Shown here: one piece after another, positions 1 through 8,799 of the stretch
How the letters are laid out: each line of letters begins with the position of its first letter
How positions within the stretch are numbered: the stretch's first letter is position 1
Source of the DNA: Endotrypanum monterogeii
Lineage: Eukaryota > Euglenozoa > Kinetoplastea > Trypanosomatida > Trypanosomatidae
Reading direction: 5' to 3'
DNA: 21,339 nucleotides
NCBI GenBank assembly: GCA_000333855.2
Contig: CM007345.1
Location: 552,686 to 574,024, forward strand
The notes under the pieces: model-generated
What the model was told of the DNA's origin: nothing
The model's database searches: none
The model's input: only the letters and a program-made list of their open reading frames with translations
Made by a program: the position numbers and the translations under genes

Positions 1-20
1 CCACGAGTAAGTAGCCAGCT

Positions 21-22
21 CT
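21..22 (-). promoter_or_regulatory. candidate trans-splice acceptor for a gene beyond the left edge
   Basis: Read on the minus strand, a T-rich pyrimidine tract at about 30-52 is followed by the first AG at 21-22. This is the usual arrangement of a kinetoplastid spliced-leader acceptor. It lies 117 bases downstream of the IFT38 stop codon and suggests that another minus-strand gene starts left of the window. No coding sequence is visible, so this is inferred from pattern only. Confidence 0.35.
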
Positions 23-48
23 AGTGGCGACGAAACGAAAGAAAACAA

Positions 49-50
<2 letters not shown>

Positions 51-92
<42 letters not shown>
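51..92. repeat. TA dinucleotide microsatellite
   Basis: About 20 consecutive TA units lie in the short gap after the IFT38 stop codon, in its probable 3' untranslated region. A run of this kind is likely to vary in length between strains. Confidence 0.9.
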
Positions 93-94
<2 letters not shown>

Positions 95-138
95 TACAAT
101 ATATTCGAAGGAAAAACAGCTGCAGGGTGGGGGGGGGC

Positions 139-1608
139 CTATATATCACTTTCGTCCGAGTCGCTATAGTCGCTGGATCCATCACTACTAAACTCACCGT
201 TACTTGTCGAGCTGGACAAATCACTGCAGTCCGTGCCGGAGGAGGAGTCGCTATCGGCGTCATGGTTCGTCCCATACCGTGTGCGTTCGCCTCCCGCGGC
301 TGGTGGCCGTACTCCTGTTGCCACCCGCGGTCGATTTGTCTGGTTTACGAGTGACTCATCCTCTTCCTCTTGGTTTTCGCTGTCATTATTCATATTGCCC
401 GCTCGGAAAAACGGAGAACGACTTTGGCCAGTGGCCTTCTGTGGACGTGGCTGCTCCTCATGAAGCATTGAACCGCGCTGCCGACGCGGCCGGCTGTCAT
501 CGCTATCGCTTTCATCATCACCCGAGGACGTAGACTCGTCGCCACTGCTATCCTCCTCGGCAGCGTTCCGGATTCGCACCCCAGGGTTGACCCGCGGAGT
601 ATAGTCCTCCCCATCGTCCTCGTCGTCGCTCATCATCGGCACCGGGGCCCCACCGACGCCGCGGCGATGTCCTCCCGCCCGGGACACCACACCATCCGCG
701 CGAATATTCTTCAACTCCTCTTTTCGCAGCCGCTCCCGCATGACCTTCAGCTTCAGCTCTTGCTCCTCGAGAATGGCATCCTCCTTCGCGTTGTACTTGG
801 CCACTTGGTGCTCCAAAAACTCCAAGTTGCGGTACTGCTCCAGGTAGCTGACAAACTGCGCCTGGAGTTTCTTCTCGTGGTTCTCGTACTCTTTAATGAA
901 TGCGGGGTTTGTGGCCATGGCACTTTTGTACTGCTTCTGTGCACGCTCCAAATGCGCCTTCTTGTTCTCAATTTTCTGCTCCAGATTGCTCTCGTCAGCG
1001 CTGAGGTTGACAATGCTTTTCTGATACTGATCCACCTGCTGGGCGACGTTGGTGAGGAGCTCCCGCAGGCGGCGCTCGAATTGTCCAACCTCGGTTGCGC
1101 GAGACAAGATGCGCTGGCGGTCACCTCGTGATTGCAACTCCTTCTCGACCAGAAAAAAAAGACTGCTGCCGTCAGCAGTCAGCTCGCTGCATAGCTGCTG
1201 AACCGCTTTGGCATCACTGACATTCTTCTGCGCTGCCATTTGTTGCAGTGCAGTGAAATCTGGCTCCTCACCATCCGTCGCCCTCATCGCTTTCTTCAGC
1301 ACATTCGCCAACTTCAACATCTCCTGCACCGCGTGACCCTCTGCCTGGTAGAGCTTTTTCACGTTGAGCTTGATGCGCCCCTTCGCGAGGGCGACCTCAC
1401 ACACTTGCTTGAAGAACTCCACACGGTTGTGCTCGCGCTCTATGTTGAACGTCACCTCCGCTGATGGCTCATAGCGAATGATGAGCCAATAGAGGCAATC
1501 CGCGACCAGCTCCACGTTCGGCTGGCGGAACGACTCCATGCTGATCAACCGCGAGTACCCGAGGAGACGCATGGTCTCCGAGAAAGAGCGGACCTCACGG
1601 AAAGACAT
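139..1608 (-). CDS. IFT38: intraflagellar transport protein IFT38 (CLUAP1/DYF-3/qilin family)
   Basis: This is an IFT-B complex subunit that works in anterograde transport along the axoneme during flagellum assembly. The 489-residue product opens with the family signature (MSFREVRSFSETMRLLGYSR, then LISMESF and the W41-containing segment followed by RYEP). That N-terminal part, about residues 1-130, corresponds to the calponin-homology-like domain of CLUAP1. Residues about 160-305 are Glu/Lys/Gln-rich and look like a long coiled coil, the part that pairs with other IFT-B subunits in studied organisms. From about 325 the tail is low-complexity, rich in Ser, Asp and Glu, ending SDSDESDI; it makes the protein longer than the roughly 410-residue human homologue. 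The ATG at 1608 is supported by the domain beginning at residue 1 and by an acceptor-like AG only 18 bases upstream. Family assignment rests on recognised sequence; the tail's role is unknown. Confidence 0.93.
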   Translation of the reverse strand: MSFREVRSFSETMRLLGYSRLISMESFRQPNVELVADCLYWLIIRYEPSAEVTFNIEREHNRVEFFKQVCEVALAKGRIKLNVKKLYQAEGHAVQEMLKLANVLKKAMRATDGEEPDFTALQQMAAQKNVSDAKAVQQLCSELTADGSSLFFLVEKELQSRGDRQRILSRATEVGQFERRLRELLTNVAQQVDQYQKSIVNLSADESNLEQKIENKKAHLERAQKQYKSAMATNPAFIKEYENHEKKLQAQFVSYLEQYRNLEFLEHQVAKYNAKEDAILEEQELKLKVMRERLRKEELKNIRADGVVSRAGGHRRGVGGAPVPMMSDDEDDGEDYTPRVNPGVRIRNAAEEDSSGDESTSSGDDESDSDDSRPRRQRGSMLHEEQPRPQKATGQSRSPFFRAGNMNNDSENQEEEDESLVNQTNRPRVATGVRPPAAGGERTRYGTNHDADSDSSSGTDCSDLSSSTSNGEFSSDGSSDYSDSDESDI

Positions 1609-1626
1609 CGTTCAGGCCAGGACCCG

Positions 1627-1628
1627 CT
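1627..1628 (-). promoter_or_regulatory. probable trans-splice acceptor of IFT38
   Basis: On the minus strand a nearly pure T tract (about 1631-1650) runs into ACAAG, whose AG at 1627-1628 is the only AG between the tract and the start codon. The resulting 5' untranslated region would be 18 bases, short but normal for trypanosomatids. Confidence 0.65.
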
Positions 1629-1765
1629 TGTAAAAAAAAACAAAAATAGCCGAAAAAATTGAGGAGAACTCAACTCGCGTTTCCCGCTTTGATCACAGTC
1701 GACTCAGGTAAACAGTGAGTATGTGATGTCCGGGAGGGCAAGGAGACCACCTCGATCAGAGAAAG

Positions 1766-1788
1766 ACACACACACACACACACACACA
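1766..1788. repeat. CA microsatellite
   Basis: Uninterrupted AC units in the gap upstream of IFT38 (TG on the transcribed sense). Confidence 0.85.
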
Positions 1789-2346
1789 GGTCGAGAGAGA
1801 CGTACACGTACACACCTGACCTCAACACAAGGCAACAACACCCTACCCCCTCTCGAGTAGAAAACCGGTTCCACAAAGGGAAAACAAACGAGTGAAGCAG
1901 CGCAGGAGGTCAAGCGCCAACGAGTGAACTCAGGATCAGCAAGAGTTGCACTAGATGAGGTATGCAGAGTGAGATAATAAGAAAAGATGAGCACGTGTGT
2001 AGATGCACATATACAGAGAATACCCAACAACAACAAAAAGCATCACAGAGGAGGAGGCTACGCACATAAGTGTATGGAAGGGAGTGGGGGCTCACGTCGA
2101 TGCTGGTAGCGGAGAAAACTCTCAAAGAATCATCGGATGCACATTGAGCAATGCAGTGTACATCAGTATTATATGTATAAGGCTCCTTACGACTGCAGAA
2201 AAGAGCCCAGGAACAACCTCAGGGAATGCAAATTTAAAAAATGCCCCCAGACACCACTCTCTACTTGATTTCATCAGTGCATCGTTTTTTTTTCTTTGTG
2301 AGGAATAATATCTTATGTTTCTGCCTTGACGATTTGACAAGCTTCG

Positions 2347-2400
2347 CACATACACACACACACAGACACACACACACACACAGACAGACAGACAGAGAGA
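2347..2400. repeat. compound CA / CAGA / GA microsatellite
   Basis: CA units grade into CAGA tetramers and then GA units. This lies about 270 bases after the exonuclease stop codon, in its likely 3' untranslated region. Confidence 0.85.
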
Positions 2401-2670
2401 GCATACGCCTACGTCATGGAGACACAGAATATTTTTTTTTTAAGCAGAAGAGAGGAATGTAGATTCCTTTCCCTCCTCCTCCCCCATATCAGCATTTTTC
2501 TTCTGCATAACCCCTTGCCTCTAGTGTGCCTTTGGAGTAGTTCGTATGCACTGGTACATGCATGCAAATAGACAGGCGCATCATTCTGTATGATAATTTT
2601 CTTTGTTCCGCATCTGAGCAGGTCGCATGAAAAAAAAAAAAAGTCTTCTCGATCTCTCCCCCCCCCTTCC

Positions 2671-4224
2671 TCACACAATGAAAATAGTAGCACTACCACC
2701 AGCACCAGCAGCGACATCGGCAGCAGGTGGACCACTCGCCTCCAGTTCGTCATTGTCCCTTGCGTTGCCTCGGCGCGTGTTCATCTTCGCTGGTCGTTTG
2801 CGAGGAGCCGAAGTCGATGACTTTGATTGTCTGCTGCGTGAGGATGACGCCATCGCTACCGGGATTGGTGGTCGTACAGATGTCGCTGGCGCACTCTCAT
2901 CACCCGCCGCCGCACTAGAGGTTTGCGCGGCTGTATCGGCGGAGAGAACAGTAGAACTGCTCCTCGTATTAGATGGCACCCCCTGAGAGGCGTCTATATC
3001 TTGTGCCTCACTGGGACTACTGTGGAGCACATCCACCTCGTCATCCAACTTAAACTCCTCCATCGATGCACTGGCACCCGGCTTCTTCTCATTAAAGATG
3101 TCGTCAAAGTCGAGGTCGAGTAGGTCCGTCGTTGCTCCGCTCTTGCCAGCATTTGAAGAGGAAGACGAAACGCTACGATCCGCGGACTCACCGGCAATGT
3201 CGCTATCTGCTTGCTCTGCAGAAACAGAGGTTGTAGCATCAGCCAGGAGAAATGTGTCACCCAAGCTCACCGAGTCCTTCCCCTTCGTCCGCCGCATCGT
3301 GTACTCGCGCAAGCGTTGCTTCGCCTCCTCATCGAAAAAGCGTGGCACGAGCTGCTCGCGTGGTTTCATTTCATCATCGCCATACCGAAGCAGGGTGTGA
3401 TACAGTGCATCCCACGTCATTCGAGCGTCGTTGCCAGCCCGATGGGCGGGAAGGGTAAGGGGGATGTGCAGCCACTGCAAGAGATCCCCAAGTCTCCACG
3501 ACGGTGGGTGCCTATCTACGGTGACAGGCCGTCGTCGATGTGCATCACGAATAATGTGAATTGTGTCCCCAAACACAAAACTAGACGGCAGCTCCATCTG
3601 AAACTTCTCGAGCGTCCCCTTGATGAGGGAGATATCCGCCAACTTTCCCCCATGGGAGAGCAAAAGGATGCGCGATTCGGAGCCGGGAATCTCACCCGGC
3701 TGCGGCGTGTGGACAAACGCAAGAAATTGCCTCCACGCATCGACAAACGGGATGCCCTCCTGTTTCAACATCGCGTCCGTAATTTGTGTCAGCTCCACCA
3801 CCCCTGGCCCCTGCCTGCGGCCACAGACAGGCTGAACGAGGCATGAGAACGTTTTGTCGAGAAGAGGTGAATAGAGTCCCAGCTCCGTGATATCCTCCGT
3901 TGGTCCATCTGCTGTGAAGACCGGTGGCCCAGTGAACTCCATGTCAAACGTGAAGACACGGAAGGGAACGGCGAGGTAAAGCTCGTAGACAATTTTTTTG
4001 GTCAGCTGGGTGCATAGCCGCCCATCCATGGCGAGGAGTTTGCCCTCGGTGACGCCTAGCCTCTCCAACTGCTGCTCGCAGTGCTCCAGAAGAAACCCAC
4101 GTTGAAGGGCCAGCGGAGGTGTTATACCCAATTGCATCTGAGTGAGAACCTCAAGAGGATTCAGTTGACCCTTCATCACTGTCGAAGCCTTTCGGCGCAG
4201 AGTCGCATATGACCGTCGCAACAT
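2671..4224 (-). CDS. DEDDh-type 3'-5' exonuclease, probably mitochondrial
   Basis: The 517-residue product carries all three exonuclease motifs of the DnaQ-like DEDDh superfamily: FDMEFTG with D94 and E96 (ExoI), HGGKLADISL with D197 (ExoII), and HRAGNDARMTWDAL with H261 and D266 (ExoIII). Such enzymes remove nucleotides from 3' ends of DNA or RNA using two metal ions; the substrate cannot be read from sequence. The N-terminus, MLRRSYATLRRKAST, is basic, hydroxylated and free of acidic residues, as in mitochondrial presequences. Residues from about 320 are low-complexity, Ser/Ala/Asp-rich, with a basic patch near 462-488. I chose the ATG at 4224 over an in-frame upstream one at 4557: the extra 111 residues are encoded by homopolymer-rich leader DNA, and a good splice acceptor lies between the two. 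Close subfamily (oligoribonuclease, TREX or PolIII-epsilon type) is unresolved. Confidence 0.82.
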   Translation of the reverse strand: MLRRSYATLRRKASTVMKGQLNPLEVLTQMQLGITPPLALQRGFLLEHCEQQLERLGVTEGKLLAMDGRLCTQLTKKIVYELYLAVPFRVFTFDMEFTGPPVFTADGPTEDITELGLYSPLLDKTFSCLVQPVCGRRQGPGVVELTQITDAMLKQEGIPFVDAWRQFLAFVHTPQPGEIPGSESRILLLSHGGKLADISLIKGTLEKFQMELPSSFVFGDTIHIIRDAHRRRPVTVDRHPPSWRLGDLLQWLHIPLTLPAHRAGNDARMTWDALYHTLLRYGDDEMKPREQLVPRFFDEEAKQRLREYTMRRTKGKDSVSLGDTFLLADATTSVSAEQADSDIAGESADRSVSSSSSNAGKSGATTDLLDLDFDDIFNEKKPGASASMEEFKLDDEVDVLHSSPSEAQDIDASQGVPSNTRSSSTVLSADTAAQTSSAAAGDESAPATSVRPPIPVAMASSSRSRQSKSSTSAPRKRPAKMNTRRGNARDNDELEASGPPAADVAAGAGGSATIFIV

Positions 4225-4258
4225 TGACCAGGACAAGAGTGGAAGGGCTCGTGGTCCT

Positions 4259-4260
4259 CT
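4259..4260 (-). promoter_or_regulatory. probable trans-splice acceptor of the exonuclease gene
   Basis: On the minus strand a pyrimidine-rich stretch (about 4261-4290, with CCATTTCC, then TTTTTATTCACTC) ends in the first AG at 4259-4260. The start codon follows 34 bases later. The site separates the chosen start at 4224 from the longer open frame upstream. Confidence 0.6.
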
Positions 4261-5093
4261 GAGTGAATAAAAAGTAAGGAAATGGGCAGTGCACAGTGCA
4301 ACCGTATTGGGGCAAGAAAAAAAAAACCGCCTATGGCACCCGCAAAGAAAAAAAAACATTTGAAAAAGGGAAGAGGAGCGACGGTAGGATGGAAGAGCGC
4401 AACAAGAAGGCCCCAGTCTCCCTCTTGTATCGGTGAAACGTTTGTGCCTGACTCCACTTCTGCAACCAGTGATATTTTCTTTTCTCCAGTGAACCCCAAG
4501 CTCTGAGTCGCGGTGGGCCAGGATGCGTATCCGCTTGTGAGAAAAAAAAAGAGGCACGAATGAGCAAGTACAATACGGAAAAACAGGAAGTCACCCTTCC
4601 TAGTAAGCCTTGTGCTGCTCCATTGACCCTCCCCCTCCCCCCGATACTCAGTGCCGCTCAAAAGCTCCTCCGCCGTCGGCTTGCTCCACAATGTCGAGCA
4701 GCAGACAAGCTAGAGCACACGAAAGTACACCGGCACATGATCGGTGAAGGTTGTGTAGTCATGGCGCACAAGAACGGATGCTGACTACTACGAGTTCCCA
4801 CACCCCTCCCCGCCAGGCGTACGCCCTGCGAATCGTTGCACTTGTCCTCTCCTATTCTTCCTCTACTCAAGTGACAACGCAGACGCAGCGAAGATAGGTG
4901 AGCGCCAGTGGTCATGGGACACGGAGCCACAGAAGGCGCACAGGCAGAAAGTTACGATTTTTCTTTAGATGGAACAGACCAATGAAGACAGAGCCGAGTG
5001 TACACTTTTTATATGACTGTCTGACTCTAGTGGTGTACGCTGTGCTTTTACAGTATTTTTCTCCTCCTCCAATTCTCATAGGAACCTCTTGGA
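4261..5093. other. gene-free leader-side DNA upstream of the exonuclease
   Basis: No gene recognised. Several A runs (T runs on the transcribed sense) near 4317-4360 and 4541-4550 fit splice-signal DNA. Short open frames here have no family resemblance and overlap in several frames. Confidence 0.6.
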
Positions 5094-5524
5094 TGAGGGA
5101 TCGAGACGTGACACACGCCTCGCTGTAATGGGGAAGGGGGGGAGGGGTTGTCGCAGTGTATCACCACGCCTGTCCGCCGGTCGTGTCCTGATTGGCGCTG
5201 CATCGGAGTGAGGCGGACAGCAGCGGAGCGGTGTGCACCGCTTGCATGACCGACAAGGCGTCGATGTGGCTTGCAGGTGTCACACGCGGCTCTCATCGCT
5301 CGCTGGCGAGGGAGCCCGAAGCAGGCCGATGAATGCACCACGGAGGTCGACCGGCAGGATGGGAAGGGGGCGACTGCGCTGCAACCAGCGAGGTGAGGGG
5401 AGTGAGCAGTCTTTGGGGGAAGATGCCGTGTTTCGGTGACTGCGTCGGCGTTGCTGTAGCACGAGGGGCTACTGGGCGCATCGCATCGCACAGGGTGCAC
5501 CTACGCGAGTTTGGAAGGGAGGGG
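5094..5524 (+). repeat. arm 1 of a long inverted repeat (GC-rich dispersed element)
   Basis: This stretch matches the reverse complement of 8007-8440 almost base for base. I found only about three substitutions, plus small length changes in the G-run near 5130-5145, so identity is about 98 percent. It starts at TGAGGGATCGAGACG and ends at TTTGGAAGGGAGGGG; similarity stops abruptly on both sides. It is clearly richer in G+C than its surroundings. In each copy a run of A (in the sense direction of arm 2) lies roughly 25-40 bases beyond the GATCCCTCA end. That would suit an A-tailed retroposed element such as the SIDER-type sequences of Leishmania relatives, but I did not recognise a family signature and see no target-site duplication. 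Confidence 0.92.
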
Positions 5525-5762
5525 GTAAGCTGGGCCCTTGCTCTCAAGTTGAAGCTTCGGATTGAACAAAACATTCTCTCTTTTCCATGCAAGCAGCAAT
5601 AACATGGCGCAATGCCCCCCCTGCCACTCTACCTCCGATAGCACCGACAATACACACACCTGAGAGGGATAGCTCAACTCCACTGAGAGGCTCCAGAGAA
5701 CCCCTCCATTGATCTATACAGGAAACAATTACGTTATATTTTTTTTTGTTTTACGACATTAC

Positions 5763-5778
5763 CTGATGACTTCATCAG
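5763..5778. repeat. short hairpin-forming dyad
   Basis: CTGATGA and TCATCAG face each other around a two-base gap. The sequence contains box C-like and box D-like words, but they are too close together for a snoRNA. Confidence 0.5.
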
Positions 5779-6068
5779 ACACTGATGTACGCTCCTTCAC
5801 CTGCTCCTCGACGCGGATGTGAAATATTTCATTCTATTTTCGAAGCACCTCGAGCTGCGCTAGGTGGAGCAGAAAAAAAGAATGTAAGGAAAAAGGGAGA
5901 AGCGATCAAGAAACAAAAAAAAAACCACTCTCTATATATATACTGCAATTTTTGTTGAGCTCGTTGGGGAAAATGAAGAGTGGAAAAAGCTGAAAGGGGA
6001 AAACTTTTGAGGAATAAAGGAACAAGGGAAGATCGAATTACGCCTCAGGTATGTTTTTTTTTTTTTGA

Positions 6069-6093
6069 GGGGGGGGGGGTGGGGGGGACGGGG
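6069..6093 (+). repeat. G-run cluster (possible G-quadruplex)
   Basis: G runs of 11, 7 and 4 bases are separated by one- and two-base gaps, directly after a long T run at about 6053-6066. A second cluster of G runs lies at 6288-6323. The G-rich strand is the non-template (plus) strand relative to minus-strand genes it is the template. Confidence 0.6.
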
Positions 6094-6722
6094 AGTCTTT
6101 CTCTGTGCATTTCTATGTCTATATATGTGTAGAGGGGAGCAAAGACCACAACCCTATAGCGATGCCTCCCCCCCTTTACACCCTCCCTGATGATTCAAGA
6201 GAACGACATCGACATAAACTTCTTCTGAAAAGGAGGTCGTAAAAGGAGGAGTCACGAATACACACACCATTACTTTTTTTGCAAGGCGGGTAGGGGGGGG
6301 CAACCAGGATTTGAGGGGGGGGGAGGAAGCGGCAGATCACGAGCACAAGCTGAAGGACAAATGGGCGTGAGTGAGTAAGGGTTTTTGCAAGAGAAATGAA
6401 AGCGTCACGGTTGATCAGCTATATGTGCACTTCTGCCGTCATCGCCACCCATACACGAGCTCGCCAAGAGATTTTTGAAAAGGACACAAAGTGAAAAAGG
6501 ATTTGAAAACACATATTTGGTGGTATTTGATACCCAAGGGATCGTAAAAAAAAAAGGGGGAGAAGGGAAGCATACAGAGAGGAACGTGACGCGCGAAAAA
6601 AAAAGCAGAAAAAAGCACACAGCAGAGAAAGATTACCTGTGAGTGGTTTCCGGTGAGGAGTAGAGGTAGGACCACAATGAGCGGGAGACATGACTTCAGG
6701 AAGGCGATCAGAGAGAGCGAAA

Positions 6723-6766
6723 CCACACAAACACACACACACACACACAACTCACACACAACTCAC
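6723..6766. repeat. imperfect CA microsatellite
   Basis: CA units interrupted by ACAACTCA-type variants, within the spacer of the inverted repeat. Confidence 0.8.
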
Positions 6767-7840
6767 AGTGAAATGAGATGCGTACCGATGTTACCCAGGC
6801 GTACGAGCACCACAACAACACAACCAGGATGCGGAAGAGGACAAAGAAAGAAGTTAGAGAAACAAAACATGTGGGGTGAAAGGGAAGAAAAAACGACTCT
6901 GAATGGGACAGAAGAAAACGGGAAAAGGGAAAAGAGAAGGGAATGCATCTCCTATGTAATATGCTGCTACGAGCGAAACACTAGCATGTGAGTCTCAGAT
7001 TCAAAAAAAAAAGTCCGTCGGAAACAAGCAAAGAATGTGCTCGACGGGGACACAAGGTCAAGAATGGAAGTAGAGGATCTGAAATTTAAAATGAAACAGA
7101 GGAGGGCTTCAGCTCAACGTTTACCTTCGGTATAGCTGTTCTAAAGAGAAAAATTGTTACCGTATTTTTTTTTTGTGCTCGATTTCACAAGCACCTCCTT
7201 CCACTCACCCTGAAAAATATGATGTGGAAGAAAGAGGAGTGAGGGAGGGGGACTCGCACACTCCGTACGCACCGGAGAAAGCATAAGGGTGAAAGTAAAC
7301 AGAGGAAGAAAACTGAAAGGGAAAAAATGAGGAACTATGAAAAAAAAAAATTTGGCCCGAGTCCGAGAAAAGGAAATGGTAAGGAAGAGTGGCCGATGTG
7401 CGTGTGAAAAGGATACAGCACGACATCCAGTCACAGCAGTCAGAACAAACGAGTAGCGATAAAGGGTTGTCCACAAAACCTAAAAAGAAGGCTCAGTTCG
7501 TGTGAGCTACGACAGGAGCGTCACTCAACAGAAAGAAAAGAGACAGGCACGCGCAGGAGCGTAGCACGCTTTATAAATAACACGTCGATTTTATGAAACA
7601 CGCGGTCAGAAAAAATAGAAAAAGAGTGGCGCACACACCTGGTGAAAAGCGATCTGTAGGGTATCAAGTAGCTACGCAAAGCAATACGTGGGCCTCCGCG
7701 AGTGTCTCGGTCTTCATTTTGTACCATCTCTCTTGACTTATGAAAGCACGCAGTTTCAACTGAAGCTTCCCTTTTGTGACGCATTCAAAAACAGTAGAAG
7801 ATCACTCTACTTCGATGCCCAACAAGAACTATATATCTCG

Positions 7841-7870
7841 CGTAACGCAACGTAACGTAACGTGACGTGG
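7841..7870 (+). repeat. CGTAA pentamer tandem repeat
   Basis: Six consecutive five-base units: CGTAA, CGCAA, CGTAA, CGTAA, CGTGA, CGTGG. It lies about 140 bases outside the inner end of repeat arm 2, within the spacer. Confidence 0.75.
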
Positions 7871-8006
7871 GAAAGGGTGCAAATAGAAACATGAATACGC
7901 GATACCCCCAGCAAGAAAGACAAACGCTGCGCAAATACAAACATCAAAAATGCGGCCCTCTTTCACGTGCTTAATCCACATATCATTACCAACTTTTTCC
8001 TCACTC

Positions 8007-8440
8007 CCCTCCCTTCCAAACTCGCGTAGGTGCACCCTGTGCGATGCGATGCGCCCAGTAGCCCCTCGCGCTACAGCAACGCCGACGCAGTCACCGAAAC
8101 ACGGCATCTGCCCCCCAAGACTGCTCACTCCCCTCACCTCGCTGGTTGCAGCGCAGTCGCCCCCTTCCCATCCTGCCGGTCGACCTCCGTGGTGCATTCA
8201 TCGGCCTGCTTCGGGCTCCCTCGCCAGCGAGCGATGAGAGCCGCGTGTGACACCTGCAAGCCACATCGACGCCTTGTCGGTCATGCAAGCGGTGCACACC
8301 GCTCCGCTGCTGTCCGCCTCACTCCGATGCAGCGCCAATCAGGACACGACCGGCGGACAGGCGTGGTGATACACTGCGACAACCCCTCCCGCCTCCCCTC
8401 CCCCATTACAGCGAGGCGTGTGTCACGTCTCGATCCCTCA
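8007..8440 (-). repeat. arm 2 of the long inverted repeat
   Basis: Reverse complement of 5094-5524. Two of the substitutions are adjacent to the C-run near 8109-8118, and one is near 8069. The arm contains internal hairpin candidates such as AGCGGTG-CA-CACCGCT. An A run at about 8465-8474 follows its outer end after roughly 25 bases. Together with arm 1 it could form a stem of about 430 base pairs in a transcript crossing both. Confidence 0.92.
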
Positions 8441-8772
8441 CCCGAGATTTTACGAAGCGGTATTGAAAAAAAAAAGGGACAAGTTGCCATGACGACAAAA
8501 CATAAACCGCAACAGGAAGGTGATATCCGACTTTTTTGTGTGTAAGTAAATACCTGCAGAAAGAGGAACAATAAACTAGCGGAAAAGGGAGAGGAGGACT
8601 GGACACTATTCCTGTTTTCGCTGTTAGTTTTTTTTTGTTTTGGCTTTTAATGCGTCACTGAAACAGGGTGATGTTGCGAACCTCAGAAAACAGCCCACAT
8701 ATCACGGCGCTCAAACCTACAGCCAGAAAAAAAAAAAGACAAGTACCCATAAGAAGACCAATTGACAGTCAT

Positions 8773-8799
8773 TATATATATATATATATATATATATAT
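8773..8799. repeat. TA microsatellite
   Basis: About 13 TA units without interruption in gene-free DNA. Confidence 0.85.

Larger units (their letters stand above)
1629..2670. other. gene-free gap between exonuclease and IFT38, with CA-type microsatellites
   Basis: I see no credible gene here; the open frames are short and run through simple repeats. The gap holds a CA repeat at about 1766-1788 and a longer compound CA/CAGA repeat at about 2347-2400, plus several A and T runs. It should contain the 3' untranslated region of the exonuclease gene and the polyadenylation signals coupled to IFT38 splicing. Confidence 0.7.
5525..8006. other. 2.5 kb spacer between the inverted repeat arms, no gene seen
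   Basis: The plus strand is strongly purine-rich over most of this stretch, with many A runs, G runs and GA-rich segments. The transcribed minus strand is therefore pyrimidine-rich, which removes stop codons and produces chance open frames. A CA-type repeat lies at about 6723-6766 and a pentamer repeat at 7841-7870. None of the open frames shows balanced composition, domain motifs or a convincing start. Confidence 0.65.

Noticed and set aside
4225..4557. N-terminal extension of the exonuclease to an ATG at 4557
   Set aside because: The extra residues come from T runs and leader DNA, an acceptor lies inside, and the mitochondrial-type start at 4224 fits better.
5048..5500. Open frame of about 120 shared codons in both repeat arms
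   Set aside because: It begins at GTG rather than ATG, no in-frame ATG occurs for the first 68 codons, and the ends diverge. Two of the three substitutions are silent in this frame, too few to mean anything. Near-identical DNA would keep any frame open.
6182..6236. C/D snoRNA-like arrangement on the plus strand (CCTCC, TGATGA, CTGA, GGAGG)
   Set aside because: Boxes and a terminal stem are present, but only 31 bases separate the boxes, there are no C'/D' boxes, and it lies on the strand opposite to the gene cluster. Probably chance.
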